Positions 43,325 through 52,871 of a stretch of DNA of 64,000 nt are shown here, one piece after another. The DNA comes from JADKIH01 sp031427625 (GTDB lineage: Bacteria > Bacteroidota > Bacteroidia > AKYH767-A > 2013-40CM-41-45). The position numbers and the translations under genes are program-made. Position 1 is the first letter of the stretch; every line of letters begins with the position of its first letter. The stretch is from NCBI GenBank assembly GCA_031427625.1, contig JANPNV010000168.1, positions 21,126-85,125 of the forward strand, written 5' to 3'. The notes under the pieces are model-generated. The model was not told the DNA's origin, ran no database searches, and was given only the letters and a program-made list of their open reading frames with translations.

Positions 43325-44242
43325 ATGAATAAATCTCGAGACGACATATCATCATTGGCTTCATCCGTTGCTACAGGCGACAGGAAAGCGCTTGCACGGG
43401 CAATTACGCTTGTGGAAAATGAAATGACCGGTTCGTCTGAACTGTTGAAAATACTGAAACCCGGACATACTGTTGTTCTCGGCTTTACCGGGCCACCGGG
43501 TGCAGGGAAAAGTTCGCTCATCAATGCCTTTTTAAAAAAAATCGTTTCTGAAAATAAAAAAGTGGCAGTAATAGCAGTAGATCCTACATCGCCTTTTAAT
43601 TACGGATCACTGCTTGCCGACAGAGTAAGGATGGCAGATCATTTCACGAACGAAAATGTATTTATCCGTTCTATTGCTACAAGAGGTTCGCTTGGCGGGT
43701 TATCAGAAAAAATTATTGAAATTACGGACGTTATGAAATCGGCTGGATTTGATTTCATTATCATTGAAACAGTAGGAGTCGGGCAGTCAGAGGTAGAGAT
43801 TGCCGGTCTGGCAGATACAACTATTGTTGTAGTTGTTCCGGAATCGGGCGACGACATACAGGCGATGAAATCAGGCATAATGGAAATTGCCGATATTTTT
43901 GTGGTAAATAAGTCAGATCGGCCGGGAGCAGATATGTTAAGCAATACAATTAAAAAGATGCTGACCGGAAGAAAAGAAAGTTCTTGGTCGGTTCCAGTAG
44001 TGAATACCATTGCGACTGAAGAAAAAGGAATTGATGAATTACTGAATATGATATTGCTGCATGTTAAATCGGAAGAATACAAAGAGAAAAGAATTTATCT
44101 TTTGACTGAGAAAGTTTACCATCTTGCCCGAAATTCGAGGATGATGGGATTAAAAAGAGAAGAGATTAAAGAAAAGCTTGAAATCGCGATAAAAGACAAT
44201 TCATTTAATTTGTATTTATTTGCAGATCAGTTTAAAAACTGA
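43325..44242 (+). CDS. meaB: MeaB, methylmalonyl-CoA mutase-associated GTPase
   Basis: A 305-residue G3E-type GTPase. Walker A G-P-P-G-A-G-K-S-S (56-64), a D-P-T-S (86-89) switch, E-T-V-G-V-G-Q-S-E (148-156) and the N-K-S-D base motif (195-198) are all present. MeaB protects and loads adenosylcobalamin into methylmalonyl-CoA mutase; the mutase genes are not in this window. The ATG at 43325 is used because the family begins just before the Walker A domain and the upstream reading overlaps the divergent GT2 gene. Length is typical. Confidence 0.93.
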   Translation: MNKSRDDISSLASSVATGDRKALARAITLVENEMTGSSELLKILKPGHTVVLGFTGPPGAGKSSLINAFLKKIVSENKKVAVIAVDPTSPFNYGSLLADRVRMADHFTNENVFIRSIATRGSLGGLSEKIIEITDVMKSAGFDFIIIETVGVGQSEVEIAGLADTTIVVVVPESGDDIQAMKSGIMEIADIFVVNKSDRPGADMLSNTIKKMLTGRKESSWSVPVVNTIATEEKGIDELLNMILLHVKSEEYKEKRIYLLTEKVYHLARNSRMMGLKREEIKEKLEIAIKDNSFNLYLFADQFKN

Positions 44243-44294
44243 AATATGTTGATTTTTCCAAAATAGTTGTAAATTGTTTCGCTTTTAAAAACCT

Positions 44295-46370
44295 ATGAAT
44301 AAGAGAAGTGAAAGCGGTATTTATTACCGTATCATTCTGTATTGTTTCATCTTAAGTCTTGTACTTCCGAAATCCGGCAAGTCACAGACTCCAATTTTTG
44401 TTGAAACATTTGGCAATACTCCTACAGGTTTATGCGATCAGGGTACACTTGCTAATGGTTTTCTGACATTTGCCGGTCCGTGGACAGTCACGCAGCTTGG
44501 CTTAAACGATGCTTCTGCTAATGAATGGTATATAAGTGCGTCTGAGCCTGGTTTAGCCATGGACGATTGCTCAATTCAGGGATGTTATATTGATCCCTCA
44601 CAGGTAAACCGAACTTTACATATTGGTAATGTTTCTACTTCGCCAAATGCATTTGTTCTTTGTGCAACAGGTGACTGTGGCGCTGTTTATGATCCGGGTG
44701 GATTTGTAGGTACTGATGTCAGAACAGATAAGCGTGCAGAGTCTCCTTCATTCCTGATGATTGCGAATAAAAACTATGTTCTTTCTTTCAATTATTTGGA
44801 AGGCGATAATTTAGCTAACGGCGATAATTGCACTGTCGATTTTTTTGATGGTAGTTTTTGGCAGCCTGCAATTTATGATCCTTCAGAAACTTCAGGAACA
44901 TGTTCGCCCAGCTTCCAGTGGAAAAAGGTAATTGTTCCTCTTCCAGTTGTTTTAGTAAATACAAGTGTGAAGATTGGTTTTCATTGGATAAATGATGATG
45001 GTGGAGTGGGTTCTTATCCATCTTTTGCTGTCGATAGCATAATTGTCGTTGACCTTCCTGCTCCTGCCATACCAGTTGCCAGCTTTACTGTCAGCAACAC
45101 AAACATTTGCGTGAATGACTGTATCAACTTCTTTGGTGATTCTGCTGCTGCAGGATTTGGTGCAAATTTCACTTGGGCATTTTCTGGAGCAGCTACTCCT
45201 GGATCCTCAATACGCGATCCTTCAAACATTTGTTATAATGCTGTTGGAACCTATAATGTAACACTCATCGTTAGTAATTCAAGCGGAAGCGATACTGCTA
45301 CTGCTTCTATTGTTGTAGTTCCATGTTCACCACCAATAGCCGGTTTCGCTGCAAGCGACTCTAGCTTCTGTGAACGGTCTTGTATTACTTTTTATGATCA
45401 AAGCATCAACGGAGCAACAGGCTGGAACTGGTCATTCCCAGGCGGAATACCTTCTTCAAGCACTTCTCCAAACCCTCCACCTGTTTGTTATAATACACCC
45501 GGTAATTATGATGTTACACTCATTGCATTCAACCAGTTTGGACCCGATACGCTCACAAAAACTGCTTACCTTTCAGTAAATGTTTGTCCATTGCCTGTTG
45601 CTGATTTTAACAGCTTACCTTATCAATTTTGTCCTCAACATTGTGTATCCTTCAGCGACAATTCAGCTTTCGGTCCGATAACTTCTTATCAATGGTCTTT
45701 TCCCGGAGGTAATCCTTCAACTTCTACATCATCAAACCCTTCTATATGTTACGATCAGGAAGGATTCTATGATGTAACACTTATCGTGTCAAATCAATAT
45801 GGTTCAGATACTATCGTGAAATATTCAGAAGTAGGAGTTCAATTTGTTGCCAATGCTTTTGCAAGTCCGGACACAGAAATGTTTTTTGGTGAAAGTTACC
45901 AGCTTAATGCCGGCGGAGGAGTAGCCTATCAGTGGACACCTGCTGTCGGATTAACTGATACATCCGGAATTTCAAATCCCGCATTCATCCCTAATCCACT
46001 CGCCTCGCCAACTGTTAATACTACATACGTTGTTGCCATTACTGATGCTGCAGGCTGTACTTCTTACAGACAGGTAACGATTACCATTCTTCACGACAAC
46101 GATATATTTATACCCAATTCATTTTCTCCGAATAATGATGGAGCAAATGATTTGTTTATGGTTAGAGGAAACAATATTTACGGTTTAAGACTTACTGTCT
46201 TCGACCGCTGGGGCGAAAAAATATATGAAACAACAAGTACATCAGGAGGCTGGGATGGAACATACAAAGGAAAAGAATTAGATCCCGCAGTTTTTACTTG
46301 GGTAGCCACAATAAATTATAATGATAAGAAGTCTGTTACTAAATCAGGAACAGTTACATTAGTACGATAA
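44295..46370 (+). CDS. PKD-domain surface protein, gliding-type C-terminus
   Basis: A 691-residue exported protein: signal peptide (about 10-30), an N-terminal jelly-roll-like region (to about 250), then three tandem PKD domains (about 255-345, 345-430 and 430-520) repeating F-x-x-S/D-x-S and W-S-F-P-G-G, and a C-terminal type B sorting domain with I-P-N-S-F-S-P-N-N-D-G-A-N-D and V-F-D-R-W-G-E-K-I-Y-E. Exported by type IX secretion and likely kept on the cell surface. The gene is followed eight bases later by PorP/SprF, a known partner of such proteins. It has a low Lys, high Ser/Thr composition. Confidence 0.92.
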   Translation: MNKRSESGIYYRIILYCFILSLVLPKSGKSQTPIFVETFGNTPTGLCDQGTLANGFLTFAGPWTVTQLGLNDASANEWYISASEPGLAMDDCSIQGCYIDPSQVNRTLHIGNVSTSPNAFVLCATGDCGAVYDPGGFVGTDVRTDKRAESPSFLMIANKNYVLSFNYLEGDNLANGDNCTVDFFDGSFWQPAIYDPSETSGTCSPSFQWKKVIVPLPVVLVNTSVKIGFHWINDDGGVGSYPSFAVDSIIVVDLPAPAIPVASFTVSNTNICVNDCINFFGDSAAAGFGANFTWAFSGAATPGSSIRDPSNICYNAVGTYNVTLIVSNSSGSDTATASIVVVPCSPPIAGFAASDSSFCERSCITFYDQSINGATGWNWSFPGGIPSSSTSPNPPPVCYNTPGNYDVTLIAFNQFGPDTLTKTAYLSVNVCPLPVADFNSLPYQFCPQHCVSFSDNSAFGPITSYQWSFPGGNPSTSTSSNPSICYDQEGFYDVTLIVSNQYGSDTIVKYSEVGVQFVANAFASPDTEMFFGESYQLNAGGGVAYQWTPAVGLTDTSGISNPAFIPNPLASPTVNTTYVVAITDAAGCTSYRQVTITILHDNDIFIPNSFSPNNDGANDLFMVRGNNIYGLRLTVFDRWGEKIYETTSTSGGWDGTYKGKELDPAVFTWVATINYNDKKSVTKSGTVTLVR

Positions 46371-46377
46371 CAAAGAG

Positions 46378-47454
46378 ATGAAATTTTCAATGCGAAAATT
46401 TTTTACAAGTAGAATTGGAATAAAATATTTTGTTCTGTCACTCCTGTTCATTCCTGAATTGGTAACAGCACAGGATGCTCACTTTTCTCAATTCTCCTAT
46501 ACGCCGTTACAGGTGAATCCTGCTATGACAGGTGTTTTCGACGGCATCGTTCGTGTCAGCAATTCATTCCGTACTCAATGGTCGGGATTAGGCAATGGTT
46601 ATAAGACCTTACATCTTTCTGTTGATGCTCCGGTTGGTAAAGCAACTTTGAAAAGAAGTTTTTTTGGAGTGGGAGCGATGGTTTATCAAGACTGGGCAGG
46701 CACAGCTGGTTTTAAAACTACTGTGATCGAAGGATCTTTATCGTACACAGCAGCTATCGACGATCAATTGGAAAATTATTTCTCAATGGGTTTTCAGGCC
46801 GGACTTAATCAAAATTCATTTGATATAACCAAAGCTACCTGGGACAGTCAGTGGAATGGTGATGCATTTGATCCAACGCTTTCGTCTCGCGAATCAGTTC
46901 AGCTTCCACAAGCGACTTACGTCGATCTTAATGCGGGTCTATTGTATTATTATGTTCCTGATGGAATTACCACATTTGATATTGGTGCATCTTTGTCGCA
47001 TATCGGAAGCCCAAATGTTAGTTTTTTCCTTCAGACAGAAACGCCACTTCGCCAGAAAATTACCCTTCACTCAAGCGCTGAAATTCCGGTGAATGAAGAA
47101 GGTTCTGCTTGGATACTTCCCAAAGCTATGGTCATAATGCAGGGCAATCAGAAGGATATAACTGTTGGTGGTTTTTTTAAAAATAAAGTTCAGTTTAAAT
47201 CGAAGTATACCAACTATAAAAAGGAAGCCTATTTTTATGGCGGAGCTTATTACCGATACCAGGACGCATTTATTCTTGCTGCCCGTTTTGAATTTAATAC
47301 AGTAGGCCTCGGATTGAGTTATGATATTAATACATCATCACTTTCTAATCTAGCAGGTTCTGCAAATGCTTTTGAGGTAAATTTCTCTTATATCTCCTAC
47401 ATTAAACGAGGCACCCGTTCAAAGAATTACAATAAGATGCCACGGTATTTTTAA
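46378..47454 (+). CDS. PorP/SprF-family outer-membrane protein
   Basis: A 358-residue protein with signal peptide (about 10-30) and the family start A-H-F-S-Q-F-S-Y-T-P-L-Q-V-N-P-A-M-T-G. PorP/SprF proteins are outer-membrane beta barrels linked to type IX secretion and attachment of partner proteins to the surface. The upstream gene encodes the type B sorting domain protein, the usual pairing. Length is normal. The C-terminus ends with F-S-Y-I-S-Y-I-K-R-G, basic as seen in family members. Confidence 0.93.
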   Translation: MKFSMRKFFTSRIGIKYFVLSLLFIPELVTAQDAHFSQFSYTPLQVNPAMTGVFDGIVRVSNSFRTQWSGLGNGYKTLHLSVDAPVGKATLKRSFFGVGAMVYQDWAGTAGFKTTVIEGSLSYTAAIDDQLENYFSMGFQAGLNQNSFDITKATWDSQWNGDAFDPTLSSRESVQLPQATYVDLNAGLLYYYVPDGITTFDIGASLSHIGSPNVSFFLQTETPLRQKITLHSSAEIPVNEEGSAWILPKAMVIMQGNQKDITVGGFFKNKVQFKSKYTNYKKEAYFYGGAYYRYQDAFILAARFEFNTVGLGLSYDINTSSLSNLAGSANAFEVNFSYISYIKRGTRSKNYNKMPRYF

Positions 47455-47477
47455 ATCAATTTCCTGAACCTGATTTA

Positions 47478-47855
47478 TTATTTATTCAGAGAATCTTTTT
47501 CAATCCAGCTAAAAAAGGTTGATTTCATTGATTCTGTTTTTATTAAACAGATAACAATATAGATCAGGAAAATGCCAAACAAAACAAAAACTCCTTTGTT
47601 TAAATCATCCCATTTGTACCACGTAAGAGCAAACAGGGCTAATGCATAAATAAGAAAATTATATTCAAGCGGAAGCGATCTAAAACCAATACGTGAATGA
47701 GAACTCATCTTTATTTTCTCAGTTGAAAATTGTATTTTTAAATAACAAAGCATGGGAAGGAAAATTTTCAAAGTGTGCCCGTCAAGGTCATACCGGTAAT
47801 TGAAGAATTTTAATCTTGAAATAATTTTTTCGGGATCAACTTTAGGCGCAGTCAT
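47478..47855 (-). CDS. Small membrane protein of unknown function
   Basis: A 125-residue protein. The first 65 residues are mixed (K-V-D-P-E-K-I-I-S-R-L-K-F-F), then two hydrophobic segments (about 67-83 and 89-109) and a short tail. I do not recognise a family. It is downstream of murF-alr on the same strand with a 55-base gap, so it may be co-transcribed. Convergent with PorP/SprF. Confidence 0.6.
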   Translation of the reverse strand: MTAPKVDPEKIISRLKFFNYRYDLDGHTLKIFLPMLCYLKIQFSTEKIKMSSHSRIGFRSLPLEYNFLIYALALFALTWYKWDDLNKGVFVLFGIFLIYIVICLIKTESMKSTFFSWIEKDSLNK

Positions 47856-47910
47856 ATTAAAAGGCTTGCATGAGTATTTTTAGCAAGGTAATAAAAAACG
47901 ATTTCGATTT

Positions 47911-50394
47911 TTATTCCTGAAAATAAACACGCTTTACTCTTTGAGATACGTTCACTAGGATTTCGTAAGGAATTGTTCCAGTTGCCTCAGCCATGATTGT
48001 TACGGGATAATCACTGCCGAAAACAATAACCTCATCACCTTCTCTTGCTTTCACATCGGTAATATCAAGCATGCACATGTCCATGCAAACATTCCCGATA
48101 ATAGGTGCCGGTTTACCATTGACAAGCATTTTTCCTACTCCATTACCTAACCTTCTGTTTATGCCATCAGCATAACCGATGGCAACGGTAGCGACAACAG
48201 TATCTCTTTTTAATTTCCCTTTTCGGTTATAACCGATCGTTTCATTTGCAGAAACATTTCTGATTTGAGAAATAGTGGTTTTAAGTGTTGCTACTTGTTG
48301 CAATTGACTTTGCTCGTTTGCTGTGGCAGAAAAACCATATAGCCCAATTCCAAGACGAACCATATCAAACTGTGATTCGTTAAAGCGTAAAATTCCGGAT
48401 GAGTTTAGAACATGTAACATCACCGGGTAAGTAAGGCTCTGTTTAATCTCTTTACTCAAATTAGCAAAACTCTGTATCTGCATTTTTGTGAAACCGTCAT
48501 GTTCGGCTTCATCACTGCTTGATAAATGTGTAAATATCGACTGTACTTTTATGTTGCGATTATTATTTAGCCGAACCACCAGACTGTTGATATCGGATTC
48601 TTCGAAACCCAGTCTATGCATTCCTGTATCAAGTTTGATATGAATTTTAAAAGGTTCTCCTTCATATCTTTTTAATACATCATGAAGCTGATTTAGTAGT
48701 CTGAAGTTATAAATTTCAGGTTCCAGTTTGTAGCGAAGCATAAGTTCGAAGCTCATCAGTTCCGGATTCATAATCATGATCGGAAGTGTGATGCCGGCTT
48801 TTCGTAATTCAATTCCCTCATCTGTATAAGCAACAGCCAGGTAATCTACATGATGAAACTGCATCACGTTTGCAATCTCATAACTGCCGCTTCCATACGA
48901 TGTCGCTTTTACCATGGCCATAATCTTCGTATTCGGTTTCAGTCTTGAGCGGTAATAGTTTAGATTGTGCTCAAGTGCATTCAGATTTATCTCGAGAACA
49001 GTTTCATGTGCCTTCTGTTGAAGCATTTTGCTGATTGCCTCAAAGCCGAATGGCCTGGCACCTTTAAGAAGAATAGTTTCGTCTCTGAAATCAAGCGGAG
49101 AAAATTCACGAAGGAAGTCATCTGTTGAATGAAAAAACTTTTTTGACAGATCGAAAAGTGAAGCTTGTCTTCCAATAGCCGGACCGATTCCAATCAACTG
49201 GTCAACACCCTTTGCTTTCAAGAGTCCCGCTACTTCCCGGTAAAGACTTTCTTCATTCTTTCCACTTTGTAAAATATCAGAAAGGATGATTGTCTTTTTC
49301 GCATGTTGTTTTTGTTGATTTAAAAAATCAAGGGCAATGGTAAGTGAGCCGATATCGGAATTATAGCTGTCGTTAATGACTGAGCAGTTGTTAATTCCTG
49401 TTTTTAACTCGAGTCTCATGGCTACAGGACTCAGAAAATGCATTCGCTCCCTGATTATTTCATTATCATAATCCATCGTAAGCATCAAAGCCCAGCACAA
49501 GATTGAATTCTCGATCGATGCTTCATCAATAAAGGGAATCTTTATGTTGATGAAATTATTTTCATGTACGGCCTGAATCTCAGTCTCGTCGCCGATGCGG
49601 TTTATTCTCCCAACCTGAAGATCGGCCTTCGACTTCCGTGACCAGGAGAAAACTCTAATATTGGCTTTGTCGAACTTAAAGTTTTCAATTTCTTTCTGAA
49701 GTACCGGATAATCTTTGCAGTATATTAATGTACTTACATTTGAAAACAGTCGAAGTTTTTCCTGGATTTTCTGGACGTCATCAGAAAAATTTTCATCATG
49801 AGCAGATCCGATATTTGTGAAAATACCTATGTCGGGTTTGATGATATTTTCCAATTTCTCCATTTCACCGGGAAAGGAAATTCCGGCTTCGAAGATTGCA
49901 AGCTGATGATCTTCGTTCATCAACCAAACCGATAATGGCACACCTATCTGTGAGTTATAACTTTTCGGACTACGAACAATGATCTTATCAATTCGCAGCA
50001 GTTGATAAATCCATTCTTTGACAATGGTTTTACCATTACTACCTGTGATGCCAATGACAGGTATCGTAAATTTACGTCGGTGATATGCAGTAAGTTTTTG
50101 CATAGCATCGAGTGCATTATCGACGATAATAAAATTTGCTGCCAATTTTTCAAAAGCAGGAAGCAGTTCGGTGATTATAAAATTCCTTACGCCTTGTCGA
50201 AAAAGGTCTTCTACAAATTTATGTCCGTCGTGTCGCTCGCCTTTAATTGCGAAAAAAAGCGAACCTGAAGGATGATTGACTTTTCTACTGTCGGTTAAGA
50301 GGTCACTAATCCTGTTTCCCGGAAATGCATTCTCTAGAAGTTTCCCGGAAACAATAGCTGCAACATCAACGATTGTATATATGGAATCACTCAT
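47911..50394 (-). CDS. Bifunctional MurF ligase-alanine racemase
   Basis: An 827-residue fusion. N-terminal half (about 1-450): MurF, with G-I-T-G-S-N-G-K-T (ATP binding) and E-A-G-I-S-F, which adds D-Ala-D-Ala to UDP-MurNAc-tripeptide. C-terminal half (about 455-827): alanine racemase, with the PLP lysine in A-M-V-K-A-T-S-Y-G-S and the catalytic Tyr in T-I-G-Y-N-R-K-G, producing D-alanine. The fusion is common in Bacteroidota, coupling D-Ala supply to its use. The ATG at 50394 is preferred over 50514, and overlaps tdk by eight bases. Confidence 0.93.
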   Translation of the reverse strand: MSDSIYTIVDVAAIVSGKLLENAFPGNRISDLLTDSRKVNHPSGSLFFAIKGERHDGHKFVEDLFRQGVRNFIITELLPAFEKLAANFIIVDNALDAMQKLTAYHRRKFTIPVIGITGSNGKTIVKEWIYQLLRIDKIIVRSPKSYNSQIGVPLSVWLMNEDHQLAIFEAGISFPGEMEKLENIIKPDIGIFTNIGSAHDENFSDDVQKIQEKLRLFSNVSTLIYCKDYPVLQKEIENFKFDKANIRVFSWSRKSKADLQVGRINRIGDETEIQAVHENNFINIKIPFIDEASIENSILCWALMLTMDYDNEIIRERMHFLSPVAMRLELKTGINNCSVINDSYNSDIGSLTIALDFLNQQKQHAKKTIILSDILQSGKNEESLYREVAGLLKAKGVDQLIGIGPAIGRQASLFDLSKKFFHSTDDFLREFSPLDFRDETILLKGARPFGFEAISKMLQQKAHETVLEINLNALEHNLNYYRSRLKPNTKIMAMVKATSYGSGSYEIANVMQFHHVDYLAVAYTDEGIELRKAGITLPIMIMNPELMSFELMLRYKLEPEIYNFRLLNQLHDVLKRYEGEPFKIHIKLDTGMHRLGFEESDINSLVVRLNNNRNIKVQSIFTHLSSSDEAEHDGFTKMQIQSFANLSKEIKQSLTYPVMLHVLNSSGILRFNESQFDMVRLGIGLYGFSATANEQSQLQQVATLKTTISQIRNVSANETIGYNRKGKLKRDTVVATVAIGYADGINRRLGNGVGKMLVNGKPAPIIGNVCMDMCMLDITDVKAREGDEVIVFGSDYPVTIMAEATGTIPYEILVNVSQRVKRVYFQE

Positions 50395-50974
50395 TTTTTT
50401 TCTGGCGTTCCTTGTTGAAACAGGATCTGCAAAGGGGAATATAACTTTCTTGTTCACCAAGAAGAATCGTCGAAGAGCCTTCAACAATACGGTGTGAATA
50501 ATGTGCAAGATCACCGCAATTCATGCAGATGGCATGTACCTTCGTGACAAATTCTGATATGGATAACAAAGCAGGCATGCAGCCAAATGGTTTTCCTAAA
50601 TAGTCCATATCAAGACCGGCGACAATTACACGCACTCCACGGTTTGCAAGCTTTTCGCATACGTCAGGTAAATGTTCGTCAAAAAATTGGGCTTCATCAA
50701 TACCAATAACATCGACATCAATAGCAAGTGGTAATATTTGGGAAGAGGAAGAGACAGGATTCGAGTGAATAGAATTAGCATCATGAGAAACGACCTTTGT
50801 GTCGTCATATCTCACATCAATTTGGGGTTTAAAAATCTCTACTTTTTGTTTTGCAATTTTAGCACGCTTAAGGCGACGAATAAGTTCTTCTGTTTTCCCT
50901 GAAAACATCGAACCACATATCAGTTCGATATGCCCTCGTTTTGTATTACCATCCTTTTCGGGTTCAGGAACCAT
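50387..50974 (-). CDS. tdk: Thymidine kinase
   Basis: A 195-residue type II thymidine kinase. P-loop G-S-M-F-S-G-K-T (21-28), D-E-A-Q-F-F (catalytic base E), and a zinc ribbon (C-M-N-C and C-R-S-C). It makes dTMP from thymidine in salvage. Length normal. Shares an operon with murF-alr, with an 8-base overlap. It is divergent from the unknown gene at 51184. Confidence 0.94.
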   Translation of the reverse strand: MVPEPEKDGNTKRGHIELICGSMFSGKTEELIRRLKRAKIAKQKVEIFKPQIDVRYDDTKVVSHDANSIHSNPVSSSSQILPLAIDVDVIGIDEAQFFDEHLPDVCEKLANRGVRVIVAGLDMDYLGKPFGCMPALLSISEFVTKVHAICMNCGDLAHYSHRIVEGSSTILLGEQESYIPLCRSCFNKERQKKNE

Positions 50975-51013
50975 TATTAATAAGTATTGGTGTTAAAATT
51001 AGAGATATGTTGC

Positions 51014-51021
51014 CAAAAATA
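51014..51021 (-). promoter_or_regulatory. Putative -7 box upstream of tdk-murF-alr
   Basis: CAAAAATA (TATTTTTG on the minus strand) matches TAnnTTTG, about 40 bases upstream of the tdk start. No TTG at the expected distance. Confidence 0.35.
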
Positions 51022-51183
51022 AGTCTTTAATTTAGATTACGGATATATGTATTCCGGAATTAATATCGGATCATTTTTTAATAACTTGGTTGTCACCCCG
51101 CTTTAGTTTCAACGATTTTATCTAATTTAGAACTTGAAGATCAGGATGCACAACATCTTTTAAATTTCTGCGTTAAAGTTTGC

Positions 51184-51948
51184 ATGCAAATACCCTTGTT
51201 ACATCAGCAAATTATCATTCAGACAGAACGTCTTCGCGATCTTCACAGATCTATTATGATGCATTCCTCGCCTGTTCCGGCGACAGAGCTTGAAGATTTA
51301 CTTCAGGAAATCAGGAAATTATATGGATTAACTATGCAGTTAAGTAATGAAAACTCATTGCAATTGCTCAACGAGATTCAATTGGCAGTAAGACAGAGTA
51401 TGCCTGAAAGCGCAAAATCAGCAATAGAAACGATGTTGGAAGCGCCTATCCCAAGTCAGGTGGAAGCATCTGTTCAAAACATTCCTATGAATACGAATGA
51501 GTTAAATTTCATGAAAATTGATTTACATGAACCGGAAAAGTCAAGCGTTATGGAAAAAGACGAGAAGCCACATAAAAAGAAGTTTGCCGATATTCACGAG
51601 ATGTTCAATGATACTGCAACAGTAGGAAATCGGTTTACCGGACAGGCATCCATTGGAAATTCAATCGTTGGAGCTGATTCAAAGAGGAGAGTTTCCGATA
51701 ATATTAATCATGCCGTTAAGGATATTAAATCAGCGATTGGCCTGAATGAAAAATTTCAGTTTATTAATCAGCTTTTTGATGGTGATGCAAAAAAATACAA
51801 TGCAGTCGTTGACCAACTGAATAATAGTGATTCAGGAGAATCGGCTTTAAATTATGTGAAGCAGATTTCAGATGAATATGATTGGGAATCGCATGCATCA
51901 TCAGCCAGATTATTTATTGATCTCGTTGAAAGACGATTTTCCGCCTGA
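51184..51948 (+). CDS. Conserved hypothetical protein, coupled to rsmI
   Basis: A 254-residue protein of unknown function. N-terminal helical half (about 1-105), a low-complexity linker, then a conserved C-terminal domain (about 165-254): V-S-D-N-I-N-H-A-V-K-D-I-K-S-A-I-G-L-N-E, F-Q-F-I-N-Q-L-F-D-G-D and L-V-E-R-R-F-S. I recall the same C-terminal pattern in unnamed proteins across Bacteroidota. No TM or signal, so cytoplasmic. The rsmI gene starts two bases after the stop. No domain I know gives a function. Confidence 0.85.
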   Translation: MQIPLLHQQIIIQTERLRDLHRSIMMHSSPVPATELEDLLQEIRKLYGLTMQLSNENSLQLLNEIQLAVRQSMPESAKSAIETMLEAPIPSQVEASVQNIPMNTNELNFMKIDLHEPEKSSVMEKDEKPHKKKFADIHEMFNDTATVGNRFTGQASIGNSIVGADSKRRVSDNINHAVKDIKSAIGLNEKFQFINQLFDGDAKKYNAVVDQLNNSDSGESALNYVKQISDEYDWESHASSARLFIDLVERRFSA

Positions 51949-51950
51949 TC

Positions 51951-52622
51951 ATGGCGAAACTTTTTCTAGTCCCAACACCAATTGGTAACCTCGAAGACAT
52001 GACTTTGCGGGGGATCAGAATTCTAAAAGAAGTTTCTTTGATTCTTGCAGAGGACACCCGCTCCAGCGGTAAGTTATTGAAACACTTTCAGATTGAAAAC
52101 AAAATGCAGTCCTATCACATGCACAATGAGCATCGGATTGTAAGCGATATTGTTGAAAGAATAGCTTCGGGAAACGATATCGCTCTTATTACTGATGCTG
52201 GCACACCAGGTATTTCTGACCCCGGGTTTTTAATTGTCAGAGAATGTATTCGTAATGGAGTTGAAGTTGAAACACTACCGGGCGCAACAGCATTCGTTCC
52301 GGCACTTATCAATTCCGGACTACCCTGTGACCGCTTTGTTTTCGAGGGATTTCTGCCAATTAAAAAAGGCAGATCGACACGATTGCAGAAACTCAAAGAC
52401 GAAGAAAGAACAATGGTTTTTTATGAGTCTCCTTATCGCCTCGTGAAAACACTGCAGCAATTTATTGATGTCTTTGGTGGCGATAGGTTATCGTCTGTGT
52501 CGAGAGAGCTCTCAAAAATGTTTGAAGAAAACAAACAAGGAACTCTACAGGAATGCTTCGAACATTTTTCGTCTAAGACAGTGAAAGGTGAAATAGTTAT
52601 TGTGGTTGGTGGTTTTAGCTGA
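51951..52622 (+). CDS. rsmI: 16S rRNA 2-prime-O-ribose C1402 methyltransferase
   Basis: A 223-residue RsmI protein of the tetrapyrrole methylase fold. Motifs: P-T-P-I-G-N-L-E-D-M-T-L-R (about 7-19), A-E-D-T-R, T-D-A-G-T-P-G-I-S-D-P-G and P-G-A-T-A-F-V. It methylates the ribose of C1402 in 16S rRNA with S-adenosylmethionine. Length is slightly short of the E. coli enzyme, lacking the C-terminal extension, as is common in this phylum. Linked to the gene upstream. Confidence 0.93.
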   Translation: MAKLFLVPTPIGNLEDMTLRGIRILKEVSLILAEDTRSSGKLLKHFQIENKMQSYHMHNEHRIVSDIVERIASGNDIALITDAGTPGISDPGFLIVRECIRNGVEVETLPGATAFVPALINSGLPCDRFVFEGFLPIKKGRSTRLQKLKDEERTMVFYESPYRLVKTLQQFIDVFGGDRLSSVSRELSKMFEENKQGTLQECFEHFSSKTVKGEIVIVVGGFS

Positions 52623-52699
52623 GCAAGAGTTTATTGTTAATCACGAAAATGATTGTTGAAATCCGATCAAATCCAATATAAAATATTTATTATATCAAA

Positions 52700-52729
52700 T
52701 TGAGAAGATAAATTTTTATCCCATCTTTG
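52700..52729 (+). promoter_or_regulatory. Promoter-like TTG-N19-CATCTTTG far upstream of recJ
   Basis: TTG at 52700-52702, a 19-base spacer, CATCTTTG at 52722-52729 (one base off consensus). It lies 143 bases upstream of recJ, giving a long leader or a separate small transcript. Confidence 0.4.
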
Positions 52730-52871
52730 TGCTTCAGTTCAATATTAGTTTGAAATATCAGTGAAGATTGATATCCCACCATTTTTTAACTTTTCGTAAT
52801 TCACAATTATCTATCCGTTTCTTTTAATAAATTGAGTTTTTGCCCGCTATTTTTTTAATAACTTGCACAAC

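Noticed and set aside
43639..44082. 147-codon frame opposite meaB
   Set aside because: It lies wholly inside a well-supported GTPase gene on the other strand and its translation is Ser/Ile-rich with no domain.
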